From: Corynebacterium sp.
GTDB taxonomy: Bacteria; Actinomycetota; Actinomycetes; Mycobacteriales; Mycobacteriaceae
DNA length: 46,536 bases
Reading direction: 5' to 3'
NCBI RefSeq assembly: GCF_030538285.1
Contig: NZ_JAUNUG010000022.1
Location: 1-46,536, forward strand
Both the position numbers and the translations under genes were made by a program. Positions 1-7,818 of this stretch are shown piece after piece (the first letter of the stretch is position 1; each line of letters opens with the position of its first letter). A model generated the notes under the pieces. It did no database searches. It had not been told where the DNA came from and saw only the letters and a list, made by a program, of their open reading frames with translations.

Positions 1-42
1 ATCCACTCCGGACAGCTGCACAACCGGATCAACGCACTCTAA
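1..42 (+). CDS. 3' end of an unidentified CDS (partial)
   Basis: Frame 1 is open from the first base to a TAA at 40-42 and would encode the last 13 residues (IHSGQLHNRINAL) of a protein starting outside the window. The tail is too short to assign to a family, and the reading frame could be accidental. The next 190 bases hold no convincing gene. Confidence 0.25.
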   Translation: MHSGQLHNRINAL

Positions 43-231
43 ATCGTGAAGAGCCCCAAATGTGAAGATGAGAGTTCCTCCACAACCATCGAAACACATC
101 AGGGACCTGCATCTTTAAGCCCACTAGCAACCTTGTCGCCTTGACCGTCGACCTCGGCCCACATGTCGCGGGCACAGTAGCAGTTGTAGTTGTCGTCGAC
201 GATGCGAGCCATCGCCGCACGGATTTGTCAG
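43..231. other. intergenic stretch without a recognised gene
   Basis: This stretch lies downstream of the surface protein gene that ends at 232 on the minus strand. It is less GC-rich than its surroundings. A 63-codon minus-strand frame exists, but its composition (Thr/Arg-rich, no ribosome site) does not look like a protein. No hairpin with a T-tract was seen. Confidence 0.4.
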
Positions 232-1965
232 CTACGCGCGACGCAGGCGCACCAGGATTCCACCGGCCACGAGCGCAGCGAGCGCCAGGGCCAGGACCAC
301 CTCGACATCCGCGCCGGTGCGGGCCAGCTCACGCTGCGGGGCTGCCGTCGGCTGGGGCTGCTGCTGGGTCTGGGTCTGCGGCTGCGGCTGCGGCTGCGGG
401 GTCGCGACAGTCTCCGGGGTCGCCGGACCCGGGTTGCTCGAGGCGTTCAGCGCCGGGGGCACGAGCAGCAGCGGCCACAGGGAGGATCCACCCGGCGGCG
501 GGGTCGGCTGGCAGGCCGGGCCCCCGAGGGGCTCGCCGATCGCCCAGTCTCCGCCGTTGACGCGGTAGAGGGTGGGCTGCGCGGGCGGCTGCTCCGGACG
601 GATCACTTGGATCTCACCGGTGGCGGCATCGAAGGCGACGGTGGCACCCTCCGTGCCGGTCCAGCCGGTCGCGGAGTCCCCCTCGAAGACATAGGTCCGC
701 TCGCGCAGGGTGGTCCCTTGTGCGGCGCGGAGCTCACGGAAGACGGAGACGAATCTACCTTCCTGCCTGACGGAAACATCCCGGGTATAGGCGCTGCCGT
801 CATCGGGCAGCTCGATGGCCTGCTCCGCTGCGATCTGCTCCCAGGGAGCACCTGCGGCGGGCTGCCAGTAGACGTCGATGCTCCACAGGGAGTCGCTGAC
901 GATGCGGCCCGAGGTGTCGGTGCGGACCACGCTCGGGCCGGCCCCGAGGGTACCGCGCTCGCCCTGGTCATAGCGCGAGCCGGCGGCCACCTCGTGCACC
1001 GGGCGATCAGCGGCCGTGCACACGGGCGTCGGGTTCTCGCAGTCGAAGGGGATGGCCATGAGTGTCTGGCGGAAGACGTTGCCGTCGGCGTCGACCCGCT
1101 CGCGGGTCTCGCCCAGCTGGTAGACGCCGCCGCCATACACCTTGGCACCCTCGGCATCAGCCTTCCACCAGACGGACTCGTCCTTGAGGCGGCAGCCTGG
1201 GGGAGCCATGCGGTTGATCAGCTCGAAATTGTGCGGGGCGTCGAACTCCATGTCGATCTTACTGGTGAGCATCCGACCGTCCCGGTCCATGTGGAGGCGA
1301 TAGTCATCGAGCGACGTGCAGGTCCAGTCCGGATCATTGTTGAAGCGGGTGCACGACTCGCCACCCCAGTAGGAGCCGGAGAGGGTCTGCCCCGTCGTGG
1401 CGTCGACGGCCACGAACGTCGGATAGTGACGCTGCTCGAGGACGATGGGATTGTCCTCGGTGCCGGGCACGCCTTGCCCTGCGTCATCGCGGTCGTACTC
1501 GATGACGAAGACGTTCGGCGCGACCTCCAGGACCGGTCCGGTGGCCTGCCACCCGTTGACGGTGGCGGTGAGGGTGATCGGCTCTGCGACGGGGAGGTAG
1601 CCGTCCGGCGGGTTGACCTCCGTCAGCACCAACTGATCGACGGGAACGCCATCCCGCAGCCCATCCGGGAAGGAGAACGCGACATCATGGGCGATCCAGG
1701 CGCCATCGACACTGACGCTGTAGGGCCCGCTCGGCGTGCCCTGCTCCCCGGTGATGAGGTTGTTCACCTGGACGTTGTAGGCGGCGTCCGAGACGGGTCG
1801 GCCGGTGGCTCGGTCAACGGCGATGACGGTGGGCGCCCGCTCAAACTCGCTCTGTGCGGCGATCTGCGCACGCTCAGGTCCCGCGGCGGGGTCGGCCGAC
1901 GCGGGGAGCGCGAGCCCGAAGAGCAGGGCCGTCGCGGTGAGCGCGGTGGCCAGGCGGCGAATCAT
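232..1965 (-). CDS. LARTG-anchored cell surface protein (paralogue A)
   Basis: 577-residue secreted protein. Residues 1-24 form a Sec signal peptide (RR, a hydrophobic stretch, then ALPASA). The middle holds beta-rich segments resembling prealbumin/Cna_B-like domains (VDRATGRPVSDAAYNV, VDATTGQTLSGSYWGG) with scattered Cys pairs (ESCTRF, DWTC). A Pro/Gln-rich spacer follows, encoded by a CGGCTG hexamer run near 374-398. The end is a sortase-type signal: LARTG, a hydrophobic helix and the RLRRA tail. LARTG replaces the classical LPXTG. Start is ATG with GAGGAG eight bases upstream. It is a close full-length paralogue of the gene at 3474-5309, so the two probably arose by duplication around the symporter gene. 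No sortase gene is visible in the window. Ligand and role are unknown; adhesin or wall protein is an inference. Confidence 0.85.
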   Translation of the reverse strand: MIRRLATALTATALLFGLALPASADPAAGPERAQIAAQSEFERAPTVIAVDRATGRPVSDAAYNVQVNNLITGEQGTPSGPYSVSVDGAWIAHDVAFSFPDGLRDGVPVDQLVLTEVNPPDGYLPVAEPITLTATVNGWQATGPVLEVAPNVFVIEYDRDDAGQGVPGTEDNPIVLEQRHYPTFVAVDATTGQTLSGSYWGGESCTRFNNDPDWTCTSLDDYRLHMDRDGRMLTSKIDMEFDAPHNFELINRMAPPGCRLKDESVWWKADAEGAKVYGGGVYQLGETRERVDADGNVFRQTLMAIPFDCENPTPVCTAADRPVHEVAAGSRYDQGERGTLGAGPSVVRTDTSGRIVSDSLWSIDVYWQPAAGAPWEQIAAEQAIELPDDGSAYTRDVSVRQEGRFVSVFRELRAAQGTTLRERTYVFEGDSATGWTGTEGATVAFDAATGEIQVIRPEQPPAQPTLYRVNGGDWAIGEPLGGPACQPTPPPGGSSLWPLLLVPPALNASSNPGPATPETVATPQPQPQPQTQTQQQPQPTAAPQRELARTGADVEVVLALALAALVAGGILVRLRRA

Positions 1966-2092
1966 GGATTCTCCTCAGGTGAAGCGAAGCGGTGTGCGAC
2001 GTCACAGCATCGCTCACCGCATGAACGCGCTCACCCTAACATGTTGTCCACACTATTCCGCAGCGGCCGGACCGGCATTTCTCAGCCGATTA

Positions 2093-3436
2093 TCAGGCCG
2101 AGGCGGCCGCCCGCTTCTCCGCCCCCGGGGTCTTCTTGGTGATGATCGGGACGACAATCACCGCCACGCCGATGAGCAGTGACGCCCAACCCAGGCCTGC
2201 GGTCAGCCCCGCCAGGACCGCAATCGGCGCGAGGATGGTCATGCCGATCTCGAAGGGAGCGAAGCCGACATAGGCCACGCCGTATTCGTTGAGGGTGCCG
2301 GATTTGAGCTTCGGGTCGACGATCTTGAGCAGCGCGATACCCGTGGCGACGGCCGCGGTCGCCCAGCCCCAGGAGAAGATTCCACGTTCCAGCCACTTCT
2401 CGCCGAAGAACTCCGGGGAGAGAACGAAGAAGATGAACAGGCAGTAGACCACACCAAGGACGAACAGGATGAGCAGCGGTACCCAGTAATCAGCGATGGC
2501 GGCAGGAACGATGGACGCGACACCGAAGGCGATGAGATAGTCAGTCGCCGCACCAGACATGGAGTTCACGGTGTTCTTGTCCAGGAAGTCCTTGCGCCCG
2601 ACTCCGGTGAGCAGCCCCCGGCCCAGCAGGCCGATGACGAAGGACATGGCGAACAGCGGGATGGACACGCTCGGGAAGAGGTCGTTGATGCCGCCGTTGA
2701 CCAGGTAGGCGACCAGCACGGTGAGCAGGACGAAGCCCAGGTGGAGGGCGAGCGGCTCGATAGACGAGGGGTTGGTCGTGGCGCGGCCGATCGACGGGCG
2801 CTCCTTGACATTATCGATGTAACCCGAACGCAGGTCCCAGGGCAGTTCACCCGGCATGGTGGAGGCACGTCCGGTGCGAATTCCCCAGTTGGCGAAGATA
2901 AGGCCACCGACGATGGCGGCCAGGGTACCCACCGTCGCGGCAGTGAAGCCGAGGGAGCTGGCGGCCACCGCGCCGGCCTCCTCCAGGGAGTGGCCGACGG
3001 CGGCGGCGGTACCGAAACCACCGACGAAGCCGACGGGCAGCATCATTCCGAACCAATCTTCAGTACCGAAGAGAGGCTTGAACAGGAACACGCCAAGCAG
3101 GATAAACAGCCCCCACTGCCCGAGAAACATACCGGTCGAGTACGACCACATGTTTCTGGCACCGGTACGCACCGAGGGAGTCAGATCCATTCCATAAGCC
3201 ATCGACGCGAAAACGAAGGCGATGAGGATGCCGGTGTAGGTACCGATCTGATCAGAGAAATTGATCCAGCCCAGCACCTGCGGGCCGAAAGCCAAGCCCA
3301 GCAGGCCCGCGGTGATCGACGCCGGCAGGAGCAGCTTCTGGAACAACCCCACCTTCCTACGCAGAAGGTTGCCGATGATCATGAGCAGGGAGATCCAGCC
3401 GACGTCGATAAGCAAGCTGTACGGGGTGTAATCCAT
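2093..3436 (-). CDS. gltS: sodium/glutamate symporter, GltS (ESS) family
   Basis: 447-residue polytopic membrane protein with about ten hydrophobic segments and the two GltS-type glycine-rich repeats (GFVGGFGTAAAVG near residue 130 and SGAATDYLIAFG in the second half). Family members import glutamate with Na+. Length is slightly above the usual ~400 because of a longer loop after residue 190 (ends near WDLRSGYIDN). Start ATG follows AGAGG very closely. It begins 37 bases after the stop of surface paralogue B, so readthrough from that gene is likely. A weak -10-like CATAGT lies just upstream. Substrate choice within the ESS family (glutamate or another dicarboxylate) cannot be fixed from sequence alone. 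Confidence 0.88.
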   Translation of the reverse strand: MDYTPYSLLIDVGWISLLMIIGNLLRRKVGLFQKLLLPASITAGLLGLAFGPQVLGWINFSDQIGTYTGILIAFVFASMAYGMDLTPSVRTGARNMWSYSTGMFLGQWGLFILLGVFLFKPLFGTEDWFGMMLPVGFVGGFGTAAAVGHSLEEAGAVAASSLGFTAATVGTLAAIVGGLIFANWGIRTGRASTMPGELPWDLRSGYIDNVKERPSIGRATTNPSSIEPLALHLGFVLLTVLVAYLVNGGINDLFPSVSIPLFAMSFVIGLLGRGLLTGVGRKDFLDKNTVNSMSGAATDYLIAFGVASIVPAAIADYWVPLLILFVLGVVYCLFIFFVLSPEFFGEKWLERGIFSWGWATAAVATGIALLKIVDPKLKSGTLNEYGVAYVGFAPFEIGMTILAPIAVLAGLTAGLGWASLLIGVAVIVVPIITKKTPGAEKRAAASA

Positions 3437-3473
3437 ACCTCTCAGACTATGCCAAGCTCGCTATTCGGTTGCC

Positions 3474-5309
3474 TTACACCCGGCGCAGGCGAACCACGAA
3501 CCCACCGACCACGATAAGCGCGACGGCCAACGCCAGGAGCACCGCGACATCCGCACCCGTGCGGGCGAGCTGACGCTCCTCAGCCGGCTGAACCTGGGGC
3601 TGAGCCTTCTCAGGTGCAGGCTCAGGCGCAATGGTCGTCTGCGCCGGGGCCTGCGGAGCCGGAGCCTGCTCCGGGTGCGCGGAGCTGTCCAGTTCCGGCG
3701 CACCCGGCAGCAGCGAGCTGGCCGCAATGCTGGAACCGATCAGTGCCGGAGGCAGCAGAAGTAGCGGCCACAGGGAGCTTCCGCTGGAGCCACCCGAAAC
3801 AGGGCAATCGAGGGGTTCACCGATGGCAAAATCGCTCTCGTTGACGCGGTAGAGAGTCTGCTGCTGCGGATCGAGAACGACCTCGTCGGTATTGATCTTG
3901 AGGTCGCCGGTGCTCTCGTCGAACACCAATGTCGCCCCCTCGAAAGCTTCCCAATCATTGCTCTCTCCTGCGGCTGACCCCACGAACACATACGTCTGCT
4001 CGCGCAGAGTAGTACCGATCGCCGAACGCACCTCACGAGCCTCCACCATGTAATTGCCCGAGCGCAGCGGCACGTCGCGGGTATAGAAGGTACCGTTAGC
4101 CTCCATGTCGATCAGCTGGTCCTGCGCGATGTGAGTCCACGAACCATCCTCAAGTTCCGCGTAGACGTTGACCTCAAAAACGGAACCGCTCACGATGCGA
4201 CCCGCGGCATCGGTACGCACCACGCTGGGGCCGAGACGGAAAGCGGTATCACCTCCGTCATAGCGCGAGTCAGTTTCCACCTCGTGGACCGGGCGATCCC
4301 CAGCACTACACACCGGAGTGGGGGTGGAACAATCGAAGGGAATAGCCAGCAGGGTGCGCCGATTCGGGTCGTCACCCTCAGATTCGACGGTGTCCCCGTA
4401 CTGGTACACGCCACCGCCGTAAACGGTGACGCCGTCCGCGTCCTGCTCCCAATACACGGGTTCCTCGACGAGCGAACACCCGGGAGGCGCCATTCGGTTC
4501 TCGAGGCGGAATTCGTGGGGCTGGTTGTACTCTAAATCGATGTTGTCAACGATATACGAACCGTCCACATCCATGTGGAGGCGATAGTCGTCCAAACTAA
4601 TGCAGGTCCAGTCGGGTTCATTACCGAAGCGTGTGCAGGACTCTCCGCCCCAGTAGGAACCAGCTATCGGCTGGCCAGTCGCAGAGTCGACGGCCACGAA
4701 AGTCGGGCCATGGTTCCGCCCGAGCCGAATCGGATCCTCCTCCGTTGCCCCGGTGGGGTCCGAGGCCTCACCGGGCTGGTAATTGATGACGAAGACATTG
4801 GGGGCAATTTCCTCGACAGGCCCCGCGGCCTCCCACCCATCGACAGTGGCGGTGATGGTCACCGGCTCTGTCAGCGGCAGGTAGCCAGGAGGAGGAGTCA
4901 CGCCAGTGAGGACAAACTCGTCAGCGGGCTCACCGTCGATGAGACCGTCTCCGCTGGATTGGAACTCGATCTCTCTCCAGAGCCAGGTTCCGTCGATGTT
5001 GCCGCGGTAGGGGCCAACAGACGCACCGTCCTCACCCGTGAGCAGGTCATTTCTTTGCACATTGTAGGTGGCACCGCTCAACGCCCGACCTGTCTTGGTA
5101 TCAACGGAAAACACGGTGGGGGTGATCCGGACTGCGACGGTCGCGTCCAGAACCTCTTCGTCTTCACCTTCTGACTGAGTGGGCCGAAGCAGCTGCGCTC
5201 CGTCGAGACTGCTCAATCCCAGGGGGTCAATCGTGGTGGCATGGGCTGGGGCGGCTAATCCTGCTATCAGGGCGACGGTGGCCGCCACAGCCGAGATTGT
5301 CCTTCTCAC
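3474..5309 (-). CDS. LARTG-anchored cell surface protein (paralogue B)
   Basis: 611 residues with the same plan as the protein at 232-1965. There is a signal peptide (MRRTISAVAATVALIAGLAA), then two to three beta-rich domains (VDTKTGRALSGATYNV, VDSATGQPIAGSYWGG, MDVDGSYIVDNIDLEY). A conserved CSAGDRPVHEV block, a hydrophobic LWPLLLLPPAL segment, a Pro/Ala/Gln spacer, LARTG, a membrane helix and RLRRV follow. It starts with GTG at 5309, supported by AAGGAG seven bases upstream. A good -10 (TATAGT, 5362-5357) lies about 50 bases upstream. The coding sequence is slightly less GC-rich than paralogue A. It probably heads a transcript that continues into gltS. Function unknown beyond wall anchoring. 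Confidence 0.86.
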   Translation of the reverse strand: MRRTISAVAATVALIAGLAAPAHATTIDPLGLSSLDGAQLLRPTQSEGEDEEVLDATVAVRITPTVFSVDTKTGRALSGATYNVQRNDLLTGEDGASVGPYRGNIDGTWLWREIEFQSSGDGLIDGEPADEFVLTGVTPPPGYLPLTEPVTITATVDGWEAAGPVEEIAPNVFVINYQPGEASDPTGATEEDPIRLGRNHGPTFVAVDSATGQPIAGSYWGGESCTRFGNEPDWTCISLDDYRLHMDVDGSYIVDNIDLEYNQPHEFRLENRMAPPGCSLVEEPVYWEQDADGVTVYGGGVYQYGDTVESEGDDPNRRTLLAIPFDCSTPTPVCSAGDRPVHEVETDSRYDGGDTAFRLGPSVVRTDAAGRIVSGSVFEVNVYAELEDGSWTHIAQDQLIDMEANGTFYTRDVPLRSGNYMVEAREVRSAIGTTLREQTYVFVGSAAGESNDWEAFEGATLVFDESTGDLKINTDEVVLDPQQQTLYRVNESDFAIGEPLDCPVSGGSSGSSLWPLLLLPPALIGSSIAASSLLPGAPELDSSAHPEQAPAPQAPAQTTIAPEPAPEKAQPQVQPAEERQLARTGADVAVLLALAVALIVVGGFVVRLRRV

Positions 5310-5356
5310 AGAAAACTCCTTCGTACAGGTCCGGACTTCCAGATTGGATTCAGGAA

Positions 5357-5362
5357 ACTATA
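5357..5362 (-). promoter_or_regulatory. candidate -10 element of surface paralogue B
   Basis: TATAGT on the minus strand, 48 bases upstream of the GTG start at 5309, agrees with the corynebacterial TANNNT -10 hexamer. No clear -35 at 16-18 bases was found. This is inference from sequence only. Confidence 0.35.
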
Positions 5363-5438
5363 CGGAGAGTAGCAAGTGCTGAGCGCAACCAAGATAGACA
5401 CACCAGTAACAACGACAACTTCGAACTACAAGCACAAC

Positions 5439-5467
5439 GTCCCGCCTCCCCAGCGAGGAGACGGGAC
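5439..5467 (-). terminator. hairpin terminator downstream of adhA
   Basis: An 11-pair stem with one G-T wobble (GTCCCGTCTCC against GGAGGCGGGAC on the minus strand) and a short loop starts 14 bases after the adhA stop codon. The tail (GTTGTGC) is poor in T, so it may be a weak or Rho-assisted terminator. Confidence 0.5.
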
Positions 5468-5481
5468 GCGGGCGCAGCAGC

Positions 5482-6513
5482 TTAGTACTTGATGGACATG
5501 CGACCTTCGATCTTGCCGTGGCGCATTTCCTCGAACACGGCATTGACGTCATCAAGCGAGCACTCCGACACGGTCGGCTTGATCATGCCGCGGGCGTAGA
5601 AGTCGAGCGCCTCCTCCAGGTCCTGGCGGGTACCGACGAGCGAACCACGGATCGTCAGCGCCTTGAACACGATCTCGAAGATCGGGGCCGGGAAGTCCCC
5701 CGGCGGCAGGCCATTGAACACGATGGTTCCGCCCTTGCGTGCCATGCCGATGGCCTGGCCGAACGCCGCCTCGTGGACCGCGGTGACCAGCACGCCGTGC
5801 GCTCCGCCACCGGTGTACTCCTGGACGGCCTCGGCCGGGTCGGAATGCTTGGCGTTGACTGTGAACTCTGCGCCGTGGCGAGTGGCCAGCTCGAGCTTGT
5901 CGTCAGCGATGTCAACCGCGATGACACGCATGCCCATGGCGACGGCGTACTGAACGGCGATATGGCCGAGGCCGCCGACACCGGAGATGACCATGAACTG
6001 GCCGGGCTTGGTCTCCGCGACCTTCAGTCCCTTGTAGACGGTGACGCCGGCACAGAGGATCGGGGCCACCTCCACCGGGTCGGAGCCCTCCGGGATGCGG
6101 GCGCAGTAGCGGGTATCGACGAGCATGTACTCGCCGAAGGAACCGTCTACGGTGTAGCCACCGTACTCGGCCTCGTTGCACAGGGTCTCCCAACCGGTGC
6201 GGCAGTGCTCGCAGGTGCCACAGGCGGACCAGAGCCAGACGTTGCCCACCATGTCACCTACCTTGACATCATGCTCGCCCGGGCCGAGCTCGACGATCTC
6301 GCCGACGCCCTCGTGTCCGGGCACGAACGGCGGCTCCGGCTTCACTGGCCAGTCACCCTCGGCGGCATGCAGGTCGGTGTGGCAGACGCCGGAGGCATGC
6401 AGCTTGACCAGGGCCTGGTGGCGGTCCGGCTGCGGCAGTTCAACCTCGCGAACATTAACTTCGGGGCCGAACTCGTCGACGACGGCGGCGCGGAAGGAAG
6501 TGGGTGCAGACAT
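5482..6513 (-). CDS. adhA: zinc-dependent alcohol dehydrogenase
   Basis: 343 residues, medium-chain dehydrogenase family; oxidises ethanol and other primary alcohols to aldehydes with NAD+. Catalytic zinc ligands are visible: Cys in SGVCHTDLHAAEGD (about residue 42) and His/Glu in PGHEGVGEIVE. The structural zinc lobe is CGTCEHCRTGWETLC, with four Cys. The Rossmann motif is GVGGLGHIAVQYA. I chose the ATG at 6513 because GAAAGGAAA lies just upstream and homologues start there. A longer frame to 6558 lacks a ribosome site. The promoter region shares the nonamer GTGTGGTGC (minus strand) with the aldehyde dehydrogenase gene at 15537-17057, suggesting common control of ethanol catabolism. It is divergent from the flavin monooxygenase operon. 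Confidence 0.93.
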   Translation of the reverse strand: MSAPTSFRAAVVDEFGPEVNVREVELPQPDRHQALVKLHASGVCHTDLHAAEGDWPVKPEPPFVPGHEGVGEIVELGPGEHDVKVGDMVGNVWLWSACGTCEHCRTGWETLCNEAEYGGYTVDGSFGEYMLVDTRYCARIPEGSDPVEVAPILCAGVTVYKGLKVAETKPGQFMVISGVGGLGHIAVQYAVAMGMRVIAVDIADDKLELATRHGAEFTVNAKHSDPAEAVQEYTGGGAHGVLVTAVHEAAFGQAIGMARKGGTIVFNGLPPGDFPAPIFEIVFKALTIRGSLVGTRQDLEEALDFYARGMIKPTVSECSLDDVNAVFEEMRHGKIEGRMSIKY

Positions 6514-6549
6514 GTAGTTTCCTTTCAGAAGGTGCAGGGAATGTGTTGC

Positions 6550-6558
6550 GCACCACAC
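6550..6558 (-). promoter_or_regulatory. shared element GTGTGGTGC upstream of adhA
   Basis: The minus strand reads GTGTGGTGC next to a -10-like TAGTGT, followed by GCAACAC to give an interrupted dyad. The same nonamer stands at 17092-17100 next to a -10-like TATGGT of the aldehyde dehydrogenase gene, there followed by AGACCAC. The binding protein is unknown. Confidence 0.35.
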
Positions 6559-6625
6559 TAATGCGGTCGAGGTATGACCACAATCACATTTTTCAATTCA
6601 CATAAAAGATTCAGGTTTCGCCCTC

Positions 6626-6643
6626 TTGTTGACATATCACCAA
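6626..6643. promoter_or_regulatory. RosR-type operator
   Basis: TTGTTGACATATCACCAA matches 17 of 18 positions of the published C. glutamicum RosR consensus TTGTTGAYRYRTCAACWA (one A to C change). It is part of a larger perfect dyad with 7-base arms CTTGTTG and CAACAAG. It overlaps the -35 hexamer TTGACA, so bound RosR, a peroxide-sensitive MarR-family protein, should block transcription. Known RosR targets include monooxygenase and FMN reductase genes, which fits the operon downstream. Confidence 0.8.
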
Positions 6644-6656
6644 CAAGCGGTACGGT
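6629..6656 (+). promoter_or_regulatory. promoter of the flavin monooxygenase operon (leaderless)
   Basis: Consensus -35 TTGACA (6629-6634), 16-base spacer, -10 TACGGT (6651-6656). The ATG at 6664 lies seven bases after the -10, the usual position of the transcript start, and no Shine-Dalgarno sequence precedes it. A leaderless mRNA is therefore inferred. Confidence 0.65.
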
Positions 6657-6663
6657 AGAAGCC

Positions 6664-7818
6664 ATGCATTACCGCGCCATCATCATCGGCGCCGGCCAGG
6701 CGGGTCTGGCGGCCGCCCACGAACTCCACCGCCGCGGATTCTCCCTGGGACCCGAAGGCGATGTCCTCATCCTCGACGCCAACGATGGCCCCGGCGGCGC
6801 TTGGCGCCACCGCTGGGACTCCCTCACCCTCGGCACCGCCCACGGCATCGCCGACCTCCCCGGCCTGCCCATGGACCGCCCCGACCCGCACACCCCGGCC
6901 TCGCACCTCGTCGCCGACTACTACGGCACCTACGAAGACACCTTCGACATGCAGGTACTGCGCCCCGCCCCGGTCCGCCGTGTCACGCCCGGCTTCCCCC
7001 TCACCGTCACGCTTATCGACGACCGCGTCTTCACCGCCGACCTCGTCCTCAACGCCACCGGCACCTGGGACAACCCTTTCATCCCCTACGTCCCCGGCAT
7101 CGAGAATTTCCGCGGCCGCCAGCTGCACACGAAGGACTACGTGCGGAAAGAGGACTTCGCCGGCCAGCGCACGCTGGTCGTCGGCGGCGGGCTGTCCGCC
7201 GTGCAGTTCCTCCTCGAACTCGCCCCCGTCACCGACACGATCTGGGCCACCCACCGCCCACCGAACTTCACCAGGCGGGAGTTCGACGCCGGCTGGGGCC
7301 TGGCCGTCGAGGATGCCGTCCGGGAGCGCACCTTCGCAGGGCAGCGCCCCGCCTCCGTGGTGCGCACCACCGGCATCCCACAGATCCCCGCCTACCTCGA
7401 GGGGGTCGCCGACGGCACCTTAATCTCCCGGGGCATGTTCGATCGCATCACAGAAAACGGCGTCGTGTTCGGACCGCCGAAAAGTGAAGCGGCGGCGGGT
7501 TACGGGCCGTCGAAAAGCAATGGACTCCAGGTCCCGGAATCCTGGGACCCGCTGCCGGTGGGCACGGAGATAGACGTCGACGTCATCTTCTGGAACACCG
7601 GCTTCCGCCCCGCGCTGCGCCACCTCGCACCCCTGAAACTGCGCGGCGCGGCAGGCGGGATCCGGATGCTCGACGAAGTCACCCCCGCAGCCGACAATCG
7701 CGTCCTCCTCGTCGGCTACGGCTCCACCGCCTCCACCGTCGGCGCCACCCGGGCGGGCCGTCTCGCCGGACGCCGTGCCGCCCACCTCCTGAAACAGAAA
7801 GTAGACTCAGCCTCGTGA
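6664..7818 (+). CDS. FAD-dependent NAD(P)-binding oxidoreductase (flavin-containing monooxygenase type)
   Basis: 384 residues. The N-terminal FAD-binding motif is GAGQAGLAAAHELHRRG (from residue 9) and the second nucleotide-binding motif is VVGGGLSAVQFLLEL (around residue 178). A conserved GTWDNPFIPYVPG segment, typical of single-component flavin monooxygenases, lies between them. The reaction is probably NADPH-dependent oxygenation of a small organic substrate, which cannot be named. The ATG at 6664 is chosen over an upstream in-frame ATG at 6574 because the promoter and operator lie between them. Its stop overlaps the next gene by four bases (GTGA). RosR control would link it to peroxide stress. 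Confidence 0.85.
   Translation: MHYRAIIIGAGQAGLAAAHELHRRGFSLGPEGDVLILDANDGPGGAWRHRWDSLTLGTAHGIADLPGLPMDRPDPHTPASHLVADYYGTYEDTFDMQVLRPAPVRRVTPGFPLTVTLIDDRVFTADLVLNATGTWDNPFIPYVPGIENFRGRQLHTKDYVRKEDFAGQRTLVVGGGLSAVQFLLELAPVTDTIWATHRPPNFTRREFDAGWGLAVEDAVRERTFAGQRPASVVRTTGIPQIPAYLEGVADGTLISRGMFDRITENGVVFGPPKSEAAAGYGPSKSNGLQVPESWDPLPVGTEIDVDVIFWNTGFRPALRHLAPLKLRGAAGGIRMLDEVTPAADNRVLLVGYGSTASTVGATRAGRLAGRRAAHLLKQKVDSAS

Noticed and set aside
29-220. 63-codon minus-strand gene at the left edge
   Set aside because: No ribosome site, low-complexity Thr run, no resemblance to a known protein.
190-2142. 650-codon plus-strand open frame opposite surface paralogue A
   Set aside because: Arg/Gly-rich antiphase reading of a clear secreted protein on the other strand; no domains.
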